Counted from the stretch's first letter, positions 18,444-30,507 are shown. The stretch: DNA of 44,260 nucleotides from Pseudomonadota bacterium (GCA_021792755.1 JAJYUA010000032.1:1-44260); one strand, 5' to 3'. Made by a program: numbers and translations. The notes: generated from the sequence alone by a model not told the origin.

Positions 18444-18937
18444 ACACGATTGGCGGAAAGAGCGGGTTGTGGTGGCTGCCGGTGGCGGCACTGGTCATCG
18501 GCCTCGACCAGTGGACCAAGGCGCTGGTGGTGCGGCACATCGCCTACCACGGGGTGGTGCGCCTGTTGCCGGTGCTCGACCTGACGCTCACCTACAACAG
18601 CGGAGCGGCCTTCAGCTTCCTTGCCGAGGAGTCCGGCTGGCAGCGCTGGCTGTTCACGGGCCTCGCGCTCGCGGTGGCGGTGCTGATCACGCTGTATTTG
18701 TGGCGGCTCGATGCCCGCCGCCAGGGATTGCTTTGTGTTGCGCTGTCGCTGATCATGGGCGGAGCGATCGGCAACCTCATCGACCGATTGCGCCTCGGCC
18801 ATGTGGTGGACTTCGTGCTGGCGCACTGGCATGGCGCATATTTCCCGGCGTTCAACGTGGCGGACTCGGCGATCACGGTGGGCGCGGCGCTGCTGGTCAT
18901 CGACCTGTGGCGCGAGCACAGCGCGCGCGCCGAATGA
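18440..18937 (+). CDS. lspA: Lipoprotein signal peptidase (SPase II)
   Basis: A 165-residue inner-membrane aspartic protease that cleaves prolipoprotein signal peptides. Four transmembrane helices are evident. The catalytic Asp residues lie in [14 protein letters not shown] and FNVADSAI, and the YNSGAAFSF motif is present. The start at 18440 gives an ATGA overlap with ileS. Ten bases separate its stop from ispH. The fkpB gene often found between lspA and ispH in gammaproteobacteria is absent. Confidence 0.98.
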   Translation: MNTIGGKSGLWWLPVAALVIGLDQWTKALVVRHIAYHGVVRLLPVLDLTLTYNSGAAFSFLAEESGWQRWLFTGLALAVAVLITLYLWRLDARRQGLLCVALSLIMGGAIGNLIDRLRLGHVVDFVLAHWHGAYFPAFNVADSAITVGAALLVIDLWREHSARAE

Positions 18938-18947
18938 GGAGGACCCG

Positions 18948-19886
18948 ATGAGAGTGCTATTAGCCAATCCCCGCGGTTTCTGCGCCGGCGTGGATCGCGC
19001 CATCGACATCGTCGAGCGCGCCATCGACCTGTTTGGCGCGCCGATCTACGTGCGGCACGAGGTGGTGCACAACCGTCACGTCGTCGAGCGGCTGCGTGAG
19101 CGAGGCGCGGTGTTCGTCGAGGAGCTTCGCGATGTGCCGGCCGCAGCGACCGTCATCTTCTCCGCGCACGGTGTCTCGCATGCGGTGGAGAACGAGGCGC
19201 GGCAACGGGGGCTGAAGGTCTTCGACGCCACCTGCCCTTTGGTGACCAAGGTGCACATGGAGGTGCAGCGTTACGCGTACGAGGGCCGGGAAGTGATCCT
19301 CATCGGTCACGCGGGTCATCCGGAGGTGGAGGGCACCATGGGCCGTTTCGACACCTCCTTCGGTGGACGGATGGTCCTGGTCGGGAGCGTCGAGGAGGCG
19401 GAGCGCCTGCCGGTGCGCGACCCGGCCAATCTCGCTTTCGTGACCCAGACGACGCTGTCGGTGGACGACACCGCGGAGATCGTCGCCGCGCTCCGGCGCC
19501 GCTTTCCGCAGCTCGCCACGCCGCGCAAGGAAGACATCTGCTATGCGACGCAGAACCGCCAGGACTCGGTCAAGAAGCTGTTGACCGAGTGCGACATCCT
19601 GATCGTGGTCGGCTCTCGCTCGAGCTCCAACTCCAACCGCCTGCGCGAGCTCGCCGAGCGAGCCGATGTTCCGGGCTACCTGGTCGACGGACCGCAGGAT
19701 CTCGACCGGGAGTGGTTCGAGGGCAGGCGCTGCGTCGGGCTGACGGCCGGCGCGTCCGCACCAGAGGTGCTGGTACGTGCGGTGTTGGAGCAGCTGCGCG
19801 CCTGGGGGGCGGAGGTGCCGCAGGAGGTGGCCGGGCGGGAGGAGAAAGTGACGTTCGGGCTGCCGAGGGAGCTGAGGCGCGCCTAG
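18948..19886 (+). CDS. ispH: 4-hydroxy-3-methylbut-2-enyl diphosphate reductase
   Basis: A 312-residue iron-sulfur enzyme, the last step of the MEP isoprenoid pathway, making IPP and DMAPP. The three cluster cysteines are in [21 protein letters not shown] and [10 protein letters not shown]. The active-site residues [11 protein letters not shown] and TQTTLS are present. The start has AGGAGG upstream. Last gene of the ribF-ileS-lspA-ispH run. Its stop overlaps the convergent acyltransferase stop by two bases. It supplies the substrates used by IspB earlier in the window. Confidence 0.98.
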   Translation: MRVLLANPRGFCAGVDRAIDIVERAIDLFGAPIYVRHEVVHNRHVVERLRERGAVFVEELRDVPAAATVIFSAHGVSHAVENEARQRGLKVFDATCPLVTKVHMEVQRYAYEGREVILIGHAGHPEVEGTMGRFDTSFGGRMVLVGSVEEAERLPVRDPANLAFVTQTTLSVDDTAEIVAALRRRFPQLATPRKEDICYATQNRQDSVKKLLTECDILIVVGSRSSSNSNRLRELAERADVPGYLVDGPQDLDREWFEGRRCVGLTAGASAPEVLVRAVLEQLRAWGAEVPQEVAGREEKVTFGLPRELRRA

Positions 19887-20851
19887 GGCCCGTCCCGTTC
19901 CGGGGCCGGCTTTCGGCCGTCCAAGAGCGTCCCCGGCGACCTTGTGCGGACGTACACGGATTTCCTGAGCTTCCAGCGCTTGTGCGACCAGGGCCAGTCG
20001 GCGGGTGCGGCGAGGATCTGGCGCTCGACCTGCCGCACGTAGCGCTCGGTGAGCTCCCCGGGCGGGAGGGATTCTCCCGGGGCCGCGAGCGGCACGAACT
20101 CCATCTCGTAGAAGCCGCGCTTCACCCGCCGCATGGCGATGAAGAACACCGGCAGGCGGGTGGCGCGGGAGATCTCCTCCGGGCCCATGTAGAACGCGGT
20201 GTCGCGGTTGAGGAACCGTGTCCAGTGCTTGCGCTCGCTGGTGGTTGGCTCCTGGTCGGCGACCACGGCGACGGCGCGCGTCACCTTGCCCCGCTTGATG
20301 ATGTCGGCGAGCAGGTGCTTGGCGGGGACGAGGCGGCAGCCGAAGCGGCCGCGCACTTTCTTCATCTCCCGCTCGGCCCAGGGATCGACGAGCGGCTTGT
20401 AAGCGGCATCGAGCGGATATCCCAGCTCCAGGGAGAGCGCGAGCAGCATCCATTCCCAGTTGCACTGATGGGCCGCGGCGAGCAGCACCGACTGGCCCTG
20501 CGAGAGGTACGCCCGAGGCGCCTGCAGGTTGAGGATGCGCACGCGGCGGCGGATCTCACCGGGCGGGAGCGTCGCGGACTTGATCACCTCGATCAGCATG
20601 TCGGCGAAGCCCCGGTAGTAGCCGCGGCGCACCTCCCGCAGGCGCCTCTTGCCCCAATCCGGGAACGAGCGGGAAAGGTTGGCGCGCACGACCTCGTCGC
20701 GGTAGGGAAAGACGCGAAAGGCGAGCCAGCTGAGAAAACGCGCCAGTCCGTACAGCAGTCCGAGCGGCAGGCGCGACAGCCATCGCACCCACCAGACCTG
20801 GCGCGCGGCCGGGCCGTCGGCCGCAGGAGAGCGGGAGGTCGATTCGGGCAT
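19883..20851 (-). CDS. Lipid A biosynthesis acyltransferase (LpxL/HtrB family)
   Basis: A 322-residue inner-membrane acyltransferase that probably adds a secondary acyl chain to lipid A. One N-terminal membrane anchor (~22-47) precedes the catalytic HX4E motif H128-QCNW-E133. [19 protein letters not shown] matches the conserved D-Q-x-P region (VVADQ). [16 protein letters not shown] and the C-terminal W-x-W-x-HKRWK ([10 protein letters not shown]) are also typical. LpxL cannot be separated from LpxM/LpxP by eye. It stands alone, convergent with ispH. Confidence 0.9.
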   Translation of the reverse strand: MPESTSRSPAADGPAARQVWWVRWLSRLPLGLLYGLARFLSWLAFRVFPYRDEVVRANLSRSFPDWGKRRLREVRRGYYRGFADMLIEVIKSATLPPGEIRRRVRILNLQAPRAYLSQGQSVLLAAAHQCNWEWMLLALSLELGYPLDAAYKPLVDPWAEREMKKVRGRFGCRLVPAKHLLADIIKRGKVTRAVAVVADQEPTTSERKHWTRFLNRDTAFYMGPEEISRATRLPVFFIAMRRVKRGFYEMEFVPLAAPGESLPPGELTERYVRQVERQILAAPADWPWSHKRWKLRKSVYVRTRSPGTLLDGRKPAPERDGP

Positions 20852-21160
20852 CGGCGCATGGTAGCGGCCCCGGCCGCGCAGTCAATCCGCGCGCCCCCGC
20901 GCCGCGCAGGCGCGCCTCGCTGTCCGCCGGTGCTCGTGCGTGCGCGCCGCGCGGTGTTGGATCTCCGGTTGCAGGATTGCGTCAGCCGCGCGCGGGACAG
21001 CGGCGGGGGTTTCGATCCCGCGAAGTCCGATCGGCCCGCCCGGCGGCTGTGCAGCACCCGGCGCGGGCCGCGCTCGTCGACGAATGCGCCAACGCATTGC
21101 GCGCGAAGGATTAGGCGGGGTCGTTCGTCCGCATACGACTCAAGCTGGGCACCGATGACT
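20852..21160. other. Intergenic stretch, nothing recognised
   Basis: About 310 bases between the acyltransferase start and the dsbG stop. Overlapping frames exist on both strands but have no family features or ribosome site. It should hold the acyltransferase promoter; none stands out. Confidence 0.5.
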
Positions 21161-22018
21161 TCAGCGTCTGCGCCCGCGGCGCGCGTAGGCCGCAAGCCAG
21201 CTCTCGGGCGGCAGGCCGATCTCGATCGACCAGTGCCCGTCCGGCTTGCGGAACATCAAAGTCGGAGTGCCGGTGCCCCCGATGTCGCTCATGGCGTCCA
21301 GATGGGCCTTCAACACGGCGGCGATCAGCGGACTGATTGTCCTCGCCGGGGCGATGCCGCCGTGTTCGTGCGCCACGTCGAAGCGGTCTTCGTCGAGGCG
21401 CAGCGCGAGCCGCGGATGCACCGCCGTCAGGATCGCCGCGGCGCGCGCCCGGCTCGTGGACTCGAGGAAGCCGACCAACACCCAGCGCACCTGCAGTCGT
21501 CCGGCGCCGATCAGTGGCTCGGCCATGTGATAGAAGCGGTAGCAGAAGCTGCAGTTGGGGTCGATGATGGCGTAAATCCTGGGCGCTGTGGCCGGGCCCT
21601 CGGTGATCAGATGACCCCCGCGGTTGAGACGGCGGATCACGGCTCCGTAGTCGGGAGCGGGCGCGTAGCGAGTCCGGTATCGGGAGTTGAGGTCGGTGTT
21701 CTTGGGTGAGACGAGCTCCCCGACGAACAGATAGCCTCGCTCCCCGTACACGACCTCGGTATCGCCGTCATAGCGCACCAGATAGCCCGCCAAGCCCGTT
21801 ACGGCGGTCGGGAAGCGGCTGAGGATTTTCACCTTGCCGGAGCGGACCAGCGCCTGAAGCGCCGGTGGCACCGGCAGGGTCGAGGCCGGCCGCGCCGCGA
21901 CGGCTGCGCCGGCCGGCAAGGCCAATGCGAGCGCGGCAACGCCGGCGAGTGCCCGGCGCAGGGCCTGAAAGAGCGGTGCGCCGCGCGCAGGCTGCGGAGG
22001 CAGGAACAGGGTGGGCAC
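21161..22018 (-). CDS. dsbG: Thiol:disulfide interchange protein DsbG/DsbC type
   Basis: A 285-residue periplasmic protein. A long signal peptide is visible (residues ~17-42, ending AGAAVAARPA). A small N-terminal dimerisation-like part follows (SGKVKILSRFPTAVTGLAGYLV), then a thioredoxin fold with the active site CSFC at about 156-159 and the cis-Pro loop GTGTPTLMF at ~253. The DPNCSFCYRF context favours DsbG over DsbC, whose site is usually CGYC. It would act as a disulfide isomerase/chaperone. The GTG at 22018 is chosen because GGAG lies upstream and it gives a proper signal peptide; a longer open frame to 22408 overlaps the kinase. It lies 97 bases downstream of the kinase, same strand. 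Confidence 0.85.
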   Translation of the reverse strand: MPTLFLPPQPARGAPLFQALRRALAGVAALALALPAGAAVAARPASTLPVPPALQALVRSGKVKILSRFPTAVTGLAGYLVRYDGDTEVVYGERGYLFVGELVSPKNTDLNSRYRTRYAPAPDYGAVIRRLNRGGHLITEGPATAPRIYAIIDPNCSFCYRFYHMAEPLIGAGRLQVRWVLVGFLESTSRARAAAILTAVHPRLALRLDEDRFDVAHEHGGIAPARTISPLIAAVLKAHLDAMSDIGGTGTPTLMFRKPDGHWSIEIGLPPESWLAAYARRGRRR

Positions 22019-22115
22019 AAGATCTCCGCTTGTCTCGGCTCGGCAGTCTACCCCAGTCCCGGCTCGAGGTTGGAGGAAGCCGTCCCGGACTGACCGGTCC
22101 GGCATCCGAGCACGC

Positions 22116-22868
22116 TCAGCGCTGTGCGGGCAGGCGCAGCTCGAAGCAGGAGCCGCTCGGCGTATTGGGCCGATGCTCGAGCGTGCCGCCGTGCGCCCGT
22201 GCGATAGTGCGGCTGCTGGCAAGGCCCAGCCCGGTACCGGCGGCCTTGGTCGTACAGAACGGGTCGAACAGCCGCTGGGTGATGGCCGGGGCAACACCCG
22301 GTCCATTGTCGCAGACGAGGATCGTGACGTCGCCGTCCTGGGTGCGGCCGGTGCGGACCGCCACCTCCCGGGAGGTGGCGGGCACTTCGGCAAGCGCCTC
22401 GAGAGCATTGCGCACCAAGGCGAGGACGATCTGCTGGATTTGGGCGCGGTCGAGCACGATGGGGGGCAGATCGTCCGTGAGCTCGACGCGGCAGCGCGCC
22501 TGGTGATGCCGCGCGTCGGACTCGATCAGGTCGGCGAGCTCGCGGATGAGGGAGTTGACGTCGGTGGGCTCGCCGCGGGCATCGCGGGCGCGAGTCAGAC
22601 CGCGCAGCCGGTTGATGATGTCGCCGGCACGCACCGCCTGGGCGGTGATCTGACGCAGCGCGTCGCGGACCTCCTCGAGGTCCGGATTGGGAAGTCCGAG
22701 CAGCCGCTCGCAGGCCTGAGCGTAGTTGGCGACGGCGGCAAGCGGCTGGTTGAGCTCGTGTGCGATGCCCGCGGCCATCTCACCGACCGCGGCCAGACGC
22801 GAGACGTGCAGCAGGCGGTCCTGCAGTCGTCGGCTATCGTCATTGAGTTTGGAAGGATCAGCGCTCAT
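22116..22868 (-). CDS. Orphan sensor histidine kinase lacking a sensor domain
   Basis: A 250-residue cytoplasmic kinase with only the transmitter module. The H-box is GEMAAGIAHELNQPLA with H37. The HATPase domain has the N-box LVRNALEAL, G1 DNGPGV, the F-box FDPFCTTK and G2 GTGLGL. The first ~20 residues (SRRLQDRLLHVSRLAAVG) are a short coiled lead-in, so no PAS, HAMP or membrane domain is present. The H-box type is that of DctB/FixL/NtrB-like kinases. No response regulator is in the window. It probably shares a transcript with dsbG. What it senses is unknown. Confidence 0.92.
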   Translation of the reverse strand: MSADPSKLNDDSRRLQDRLLHVSRLAAVGEMAAGIAHELNQPLAAVANYAQACERLLGLPNPDLEEVRDALRQITAQAVRAGDIINRLRGLTRARDARGEPTDVNSLIRELADLIESDARHHQARCRVELTDDLPPIVLDRAQIQQIVLALVRNALEALAEVPATSREVAVRTGRTQDGDVTILVCDNGPGVAPAITQRLFDPFCTTKAAGTGLGLASSRTIARAHGGTLEHRPNTPSGSCFELRLPAQR

Positions 22869-23025
22869 AGTGCATCATCATTTGCTCCGACTGTGCTCGC
22901 AAGTCTCTAAGTACTTTCCCAAAAATGTGACGCCGGACAGGTTCCGGCAACCGCGTGCCCGGCCGGGGTGCGAGGGGCTGGCGCACGGCTCGCGCTGCCC
23001 GCCGAGCCGGGAACGCCCGTGCCGC

Positions 23026-23031
23026 TATAAT
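23026..23031 (+). promoter_or_regulatory. -10 box for tRNA-Leu
   Basis: A perfect TATAAT 32 bases before the tRNA-Leu 5' end. No good -35 is seen at 16-18 bases. Confidence 0.5.
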
Positions 23032-23063
23032 CGCCCCTTTACCGCCGGCCTGCGACGGTTGGG

Positions 23064-23148
23064 GCGAAAGTGGCGGAACTGGTAGACGCGCTGGACTTAG
23101 GATCCAGTGGGGTAACCCGTGAGAGTTCGAGTCTCTCCTTTCGCACCA
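23064..23148 (+). tRNA. tRNA-Leu (anticodon UAG)
   Basis: An 85-nt class II tRNA. The acceptor GCGAAAG pairs with CTTTCGC. The anticodon stem CTGGA/TCCAG carries the loop CTTAGGA (anticodon TAG). A long variable arm (TGGGGTAACCCGTG) precedes the T-arm GAGTTCGAGTCTC, and A-CCA is encoded at the end. Confidence 0.97.
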
Positions 23149-23511
23149 TCTTGCTCACTCGGGAGCCATTGGGGGACCCGTTTGAAGCGCCGGGCGAGGG
23201 GGCGTGCTCGCCCAGGCGGTAAGGGGTGCGTGTCCGGGACGTGCCAGGCACGAGGGCGATGGCGCCGCGGGGTGGATCTGCCGCCGCGCCTCGCCGAGTC
23301 ATGACTTTCGGACCGGGGGCGGCGAGGAATGGCAGGTTCTCCAGATCGCGCGTGCCAAGGGGCGGGCGCTGTGGCAAAATACGCAGTCCCGCACGGCTGT
23401 CACGTATAACTCGTTGAGTCTGCTGGAAGTTTGCGCTTTGCGCCTGGTCGGACGCCGGGATTTTCGCCGTGCCGGCGGCTCGTGCGCGTCTCACAGCTTT
23501 GAGGTTCAGGA
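23149..23511. other. Leader region of the tig-clpP-clpX cluster, no gene
   Basis: About 360 bases between tRNA-Leu and tig. No supported ORF. It must include the tig promoter; AT-rich patches near 23375-23410 (GGCAAAATACGC, CACGTATAACTCG) are candidates but lack a convincing -35. Confidence 0.4.
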
Positions 23512-24813
23512 ATGCAGGTTTCTTTGTCCGCCCGCGGAGCTCTCGAGCGTCGGCTCGAGGTGGCCGTTTCCGCCGCCGAGGTGACCCAGGAGTTCGAGCA
23601 GCGACTGAAGAAGGTCGCTCGCTCGGCGCGCCTGAAAGGCTTTCGCCCCGGCAAAGCCCCGCTGCCCGTCATACGCAAGCAGTTCGGAGAACAGGTGCAC
23701 GCGGAAGTCGTCGATCACCTGATCCGCAGCTCGTTCGCCGCGGCGCTGCGGGAGCAGAATCTGACGCCCGCCGGGGGACCGCGCATCGAGCCGATTGCGG
23801 TGGCGCCGGGTGCGGACCTGAAGTACGCGGCCGTTTTCGAGGTGATGCCCGAGATCCAGGTCAAGGCACCCGAGGGCACCGAAATCTCACGGCCGACCGC
23901 CGAGGTCAGTGAGGCCGATGTGGATGCCATGATCGAGAGCATGCGCAGGCAGCGCCCCGTGTTCACCGCGGTCGATCGGGAGGCCCGGGAGACCGATCGG
24001 GTGATCGTAGACTACAGCGGCCTGATGGATGGAAAGCCCTTTGAAGGGGGCGAGGCCCAGGACGTGGCCCTCGTGCTCGGCAGCGAGGAGGCACGGCCGG
24101 AGCTGCAGGAGGCGCTCAAGGGTTCCCGCGCCGGCGAGACCCGCACCGTGACCGTGAGCTTTCCGGCGGATCTGGCCAACCAGACACTGGCCGGCAAAAG
24201 CGCGGAGCTCTCCGTGAGCGTCAAGCGCGTCGAAGAGCACTCGCTCCCGGCGGTGGACGAGGAATTTTGCAAGGCCTTCGGGGTCGAAGAAGGCGGTGTG
24301 GAGGCGCTGCGGGCCGAGGTGCGAAAGAGCATGGAGCGGGAACTGGCAGATCTGATCCGCAGCCGCTTGCGCGCGCAGGTGCTCGATGCGTTGCACGAGC
24401 AGAATCCGATCGGCGTGCCGCGCGCGCTCATCGACGAGCAGGTCCAGCAGATGCAGCTCGATGCAGCGCGCCAGATGGGTGTGCGGGACGTGTCGCAGCT
24501 GCCGCCGCGCGAGCCGTTCGAGGCGCCGGCGCGCAAGCGCGCCGCCCTGGGTCTGATCCTCGGACAGGTCATTCGCGAGCAGGACCTCAAGGTCGACCCG
24601 CTCAAGGTGCACGAGCGTCTCGAGGATCTCTCGGCGACCTACCCCAATCCTGAGCAGGCGCGCACGGCCTATCAGCGCAGCCCTGAGGCCATGCGGCAGA
24701 TCGAATCGGCGGTGCTCGAGGAGCAGGTGATCGACTGGTTTCTTGCGCGGGCCCAGGTGACGGACCAGCCGATGAGCTTCCAGGAAGTCACCGGCTTCGG
24801 GCGAAATGGGTAG
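23512..24813 (+). CDS. tig: Trigger factor
   Basis: A 433-residue ribosome-associated chaperone and peptidyl-prolyl isomerase. The N-terminal ribosome-binding signature is GFRPGKAP (about residues 44-51). The FKBP-like domain spans ~155-240 (DRVIVDYSGLMDGKPFEGGE), and the C-terminal helical arms fill the rest. Length matches E. coli (432). It heads the conserved tig-clpP-clpX order. Confidence 0.98.
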   Translation: MQVSLSARGALERRLEVAVSAAEVTQEFEQRLKKVARSARLKGFRPGKAPLPVIRKQFGEQVHAEVVDHLIRSSFAAALREQNLTPAGGPRIEPIAVAPGADLKYAAVFEVMPEIQVKAPEGTEISRPTAEVSEADVDAMIESMRRQRPVFTAVDREARETDRVIVDYSGLMDGKPFEGGEAQDVALVLGSEEARPELQEALKGSRAGETRTVTVSFPADLANQTLAGKSAELSVSVKRVEEHSLPAVDEEFCKAFGVEEGGVEALRAEVRKSMERELADLIRSRLRAQVLDALHEQNPIGVPRALIDEQVQQMQLDAARQMGVRDVSQLPPREPFEAPARKRAALGLILGQVIREQDLKVDPLKVHERLEDLSATYPNPEQARTAYQRSPEAMRQIESAVLEEQVIDWFLARAQVTDQPMSFQEVTGFGRNG

Positions 24814-24933
24814 CATCGAGCGACCGCCAACCGTTCGCCGCACCCGGTGAACGGCTGGACGACTCTGAATACAGCGGCCTTGCGGCAGACGGCGATGCCA
24901 TTGCGAAATGGCGGCAAGCGTGGAGATCCGATC

Positions 24934-25560
24934 ATGAACGAACGCGCACTGAATCTCGTTCCCATCGTCGTCGAGCAGACCGCCCGCGGCGAGCGCTCGT
25001 ACGACATCTACTCACGGCTGCTCAAGGAGCGTGTCGTGTTCGTCGTCGGCCAGATTGACGATTACGTCGCCAACATCGTGGTCGCGCAACTGCTGTTCCT
25101 CGAGTCCGAGAACCCGGAGAAGGACATCGCGCTGTACATCAATTCGCCCGGGGGCGTGGTGAGCTCGGGACTGGCGATCTACGACACCATGCAGTTCGTG
25201 AAACCCGATGTCAGCACCATCTGCATCGGCCAGGCGGCCAGCATGGGCTCGATCCTGCTTGCCGGCGGGGCTGCCGGCAAGCGCTTCTGCCTGCCGCACG
25301 CTCGGATCATGATCCATCAGCCCTTGGGCGGCGTTCAGGGACAGGCGACCGACATGGAAATCCACGTGAGAGAGATTCTCGAGACGCGCGAGCGGCTGAA
25401 CTCGATTTACGCCAAGCACACTGGCCAGAGCGTCGATCGCATCAAGCAGGATACGGACCGGGACCGGTTCATGGACTGGCAGGAGGCGGTGCGCTATGGC
25501 TTGATCGACAAGGTGCTCGAGAAGCGCGGTGACGGTGCGGTGCCTGGAAAACCGGCCTAG
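24934..25560 (+). CDS. clpP: ATP-dependent Clp protease proteolytic subunit
   Basis: A 208-residue serine protease that forms the double heptamer used by ClpX (and ClpA where present). The catalytic Ser is in [10 protein letters not shown], His in [11 protein letters not shown] and Asp in KQDTDRDRF. The N-terminus [20 protein letters not shown] is typical. The start at 24934 (MNERALN) has GGAG upstream; the open frame extends further but without family match. Confidence 0.98.
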   Translation: MNERALNLVPIVVEQTARGERSYDIYSRLLKERVVFVVGQIDDYVANIVVAQLLFLESENPEKDIALYINSPGGVVSSGLAIYDTMQFVKPDVSTICIGQAASMGSILLAGGAAGKRFCLPHARIMIHQPLGGVQGQATDMEIHVREILETRERLNSIYAKHTGQSVDRIKQDTDRDRFMDWQEAVRYGLIDKVLEKRGDGAVPGKPA

Positions 25561-26026
25561 CCGTCCCCATCTTTCCGCTCGAGGCATACCGCCGGGTTGC
25601 TTCCCGTGCTCGGTGGCCTGTACCAATCGACGCCCCTTGGGCGAAGGCGGAAAAATGCTCCTGATGAGACTTAAGTCCCTTGTGCGCAATCAGCACCGTC
25701 TCGTCTCGCCACAGGCGCTCCCTCGCTGACCGGCTCGATCCCCTTTTTGGCACTGTATATTGCACCAGTCTTCGTGTCCGGCGCAATTCGCAGCCGCTGC
25801 TTTTCCCCGGGCGTGAACGCAAAAGCCTTCGCGCGTACTGCAAGGGTCAAGTCCGTCAAACAAATCCCGCTCAGACAACGATTTGGCCGTGAACCGGTGC
25901 TTTGCCTCGCGCCCGGAGCGCGTGCTATAAGAAAGACGTCACTTCCGGCGCACCGCGGGCCTTTGAACGCAATGCGTGACGTCTCCGGAATATGATGAGT
26001 GCCATGCCTCGTGAGGGCTTTTTAAA
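25561..26026. other. clpP-clpX intergenic region, no gene
   Basis: A 466-base gap, longer than usual between these two genes. No ORF with family features is seen. It contains a candidate promoter near its right end, which suggests that clpX can be transcribed independently of clpP. Confidence 0.5.
25902..25931 (+). promoter_or_regulatory. Candidate clpX promoter
   Basis: TTGCCT (25902-25907) and TATAAG (25926-25931) with an 18-base spacer, about 95 bases upstream of the clpX ATG. Confidence 0.45.
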
Positions 26027-27337
26027 ATGAGTGACGATTCCCGCGGCCGCCACGACGACGGTAAGCTCCTCTATTGTTCCTTTTGCGGGAAGAGCCAGCA
26101 TGAGGTACGCAAGCTCATTGCCGGCCCCTCGGTATTCGTGTGCGACGAGTGTGTCGAGCTGTGCAACGACATCATCCGCGAAGAGCTCGAAGATCGCGCG
26201 GAGCGCGCGCGGGACAAGCTGCCGAAGCCTCACGAGATCAAGAAGGTGCTCGATGAGTACGTGATCGGCCAGGAGCGGGCGAAGAAGGTGCTGTCGGTGG
26301 CGGTCTACAACCACTACAAGCGGCTGCAGACCCGCTCCGGCGGGGCTCGATCCAAGGAGGAGGTCGAGATCGCAAAAAGCAATATCCTGCTCATCGGCCC
26401 GACCGGCTGCGGCAAGACCCTGCTGGCCGAGACGCTGGCGCGGCTGCTCAACGTGCCGTTCACCATCGCCGACGCCACCACGCTCACCGAAGCGGGGTAT
26501 GTCGGGGAGGATGTCGAGAACATCATCCAAAAGCTCTTGCAGAAGTGCGACTACGACGTCGAGAAGGCGCAGACGGGCATCGTCTATATCGATGAGATCG
26601 ACAAAATCTCACGCAAGTCGGATAACCCGTCGATCACCCGCGATGTTTCCGGAGAAGGGGTGCAGCAGGCGCTGCTCAAACTCATCGAAGGCACCATCGC
26701 CTCGGTGCCGCCGCAGGGAGGACGCAAGCACCCGCAGCAGGAGTTCCTGCAGGTGGACACCGGCAACATTCTGTTCATCTGCGGCGGTGCGTTCGCGGGC
26801 CTGGAGAAGATCATTCTCAACCGCACCCAGAAAAGCGGCATCGGCTTCACCTCCGAGGTGCGCACCGCCAACGCGCGTCCGCACGGCAGCGATCTGTTCC
26901 ACGACGTCGAGCCCGAAGATCTCATCAAGTATGGCCTGATCCCGGAGTTTGTCGGCAGGTTGCCTGTCGTGGCGACGCTCGATGAGCTCGATGAGAGCGC
27001 ACTGGTGTCGATTCTGACCCAGCCGAAGAACGCGCTCACCAAGCAGTACCGGCGGCTGTTCGAGATGGAAGGCGCCGAGCTCGAGTTCCGTGACGATGCG
27101 CTGCGCGCGGTGGCACACCGCGCCATGCAGCGCAAGACCGGCGCGCGGGGCCTGCGAACGATACTTGAGACTGTGCTTCTCGACACCATGTATGACCTGC
27201 CGACGCTGCGCGATGTGGCCAAGGTGGTGGTCGATGAGACGGTGATCGAGGGCGCCACCCAGCCTTACGTCGTGTATCGCTCGGAGGAAGGGCGATCTGC
27301 GGGCACAGAGGAGCCGCGGCGGGCTGCCGGGCATTAG
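26027..27337 (+). CDS. clpX: Clp protease ATPase subunit ClpX
   Basis: A 436-residue unfoldase that feeds substrates to ClpP. The N-terminal zinc-binding domain is intact ([11 protein letters not shown] ... CDECVELC). AAA+ motifs are Walker A GPTGCGKT and Walker [10 protein letters not shown]. The IGF loop that docks on ClpP is visible as SGIGFTSEV, and the pore loop GYVGED is present. A GAGGG ribosome site precedes the ATG. Confidence 0.99.
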   Translation: MSDDSRGRHDDGKLLYCSFCGKSQHEVRKLIAGPSVFVCDECVELCNDIIREELEDRAERARDKLPKPHEIKKVLDEYVIGQERAKKVLSVAVYNHYKRLQTRSGGARSKEEVEIAKSNILLIGPTGCGKTLLAETLARLLNVPFTIADATTLTEAGYVGEDVENIIQKLLQKCDYDVEKAQTGIVYIDEIDKISRKSDNPSITRDVSGEGVQQALLKLIEGTIASVPPQGGRKHPQQEFLQVDTGNILFICGGAFAGLEKIILNRTQKSGIGFTSEVRTANARPHGSDLFHDVEPEDLIKYGLIPEFVGRLPVVATLDELDESALVSILTQPKNALTKQYRRLFEMEGAELEFRDDALRAVAHRAMQRKTGARGLRTILETVLLDTMYDLPTLRDVAKVVVDETVIEGATQPYVVYRSEEGRSAGTEEPRRAAGH

Positions 27338-27500
27338 GCGTGCGCTGCTCGTGCAGGAGTTGCGGAGGTCGCTTCGCGATCCGGGTGCGTGCGGCGGCGT
27401 TTTGCGCCGGAAGAGAACCAGTGCAAGGCGCAGCGGCCGCAGGGCCGCTTTGCGGCGCCGGGGCGCCGGCTGCGCGGTGCGGACGGGTCTCTAGAGGGCA

Positions 27501-27548
27501 GGCGGCAAATGTTTAGGGTCTTGCGACAAAGTCGCCGCGAGCGATTTC
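27501..27548 (+). repeat. Direct repeat copy A (box plus hairpin)
   Basis: A box of about 25 bases, whose core TAGGGTCTTGCGA is identical in copy B, is followed by a 7-bp stem AAGTCGC/GCGATTT with one G-T pair. Copy B begins 156 bases downstream. Confidence 0.6.
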
Positions 27549-27656
27549 GGACGGTGCGACGCACCGGCTCCCGCAGGGGCGAGTGCCAGGATGGCATGAG
27601 CAAAACGCCATGGAATGTCGGCGCGGTGCAGTGGGCGAGGGGCCGTTCCCGAGTCC

Positions 27657-27704
27657 GCGGCAGATGTGTAGGGTCTTGCGAAAATCGCCTCGGCGATTCT
27701 CGCC
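27657..27704 (+). repeat. Direct repeat copy B (box plus hairpin)
   Basis: The first 25 bases match copy A except at two positions. They are followed by a near-perfect palindrome AATCGCC-TC-GGCGATT at 27683-27698, ending 28 bases before the lon start, where it could affect transcription or translation of lon. Confidence 0.6.
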
Positions 27705-27726
27705 AACGAATTTAGAGAGTTCGAGC

Positions 27727-30177
<2,451 letters not shown>

Positions 30178-30232
30178 CCGACCGGGGCGTTATCGGACGT
30201 GGTTTTTTTCGGCGGGTAGCGCCGCAGCCTGC

Positions 30233-30257
30233 ACCGGGTTCGCTCCGCGAACCCGGT
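30233..30257. repeat. Perfect 11-bp inverted repeat after lon
   Basis: ACCGGGTTCGC-TCC-GCGAACCCGGT, a perfect 11-bp stem with a 3-base loop, 56 bases past the lon stop. There is no T-run downstream, so it could be a factor-assisted terminator or an extragenic palindrome. Confidence 0.6.
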
Positions 30258-30431
30258 AAGTGCCGCCGGACAGCGAGCGCTGCGGGCAGCGCATGAGAAG
30301 GTGCAGGAGCGCGCGGAAATCGCCCCTGTGTTGGCACGGCGCAGCGCGCGCAGGGCCGACCCCAGACGCGCGGCAGACAGGGCAAGGTCTCGCTGAAACG
30401 GCCGCAGATCGGTTTTCACCCAATAGATTGA

Positions 30432-30507
30432 GGGTGCTTAGCTCAGCTGGTAGAGCGTCGCCTTTACACGGCGAATGTCGGGGGTTCGATTCCCTCAGCA
30501 CCCACCA
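30432..30507 (+). tRNA. tRNA-Val (anticodon UAC)
   Basis: A 76-nt cloverleaf. The acceptor GGGTGCT pairs with AGCACCC. D-arm GCTC...GAGC, anticodon stem TCGCC/GGCGA with loop TTTACAC (anticodon TAC), T-arm GGGGGTTCGATTCCC, and A-CCA encoded. A gene-sparse accessory block begins right after it. Confidence 0.97.

Larger units (their letters stand above)
27338..27726. other. clpX-lon intergenic region with duplicated element
   Basis: 389 bases without a supported gene. It holds GC-rich inverted repeats near 27430-27480 and two copies of a repeat (see the repeat entries). The lon promoter should lie here; I see no clear vegetative or heat-shock -35/-10 pair. Confidence 0.5.

Noticed and set aside
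16236-18491. A 751-codon open frame antisense to ileS
   Set aside because: Shadow of ileS and the lspA start; no domain, while ileS shows HIGH, KQSKS and zinc motifs.
22019-22408. Upstream extension of dsbG in the same frame
   Set aside because: It overlaps the histidine kinase and has no homology; the GTG at 22018 has a ribosome site and a signal peptide.
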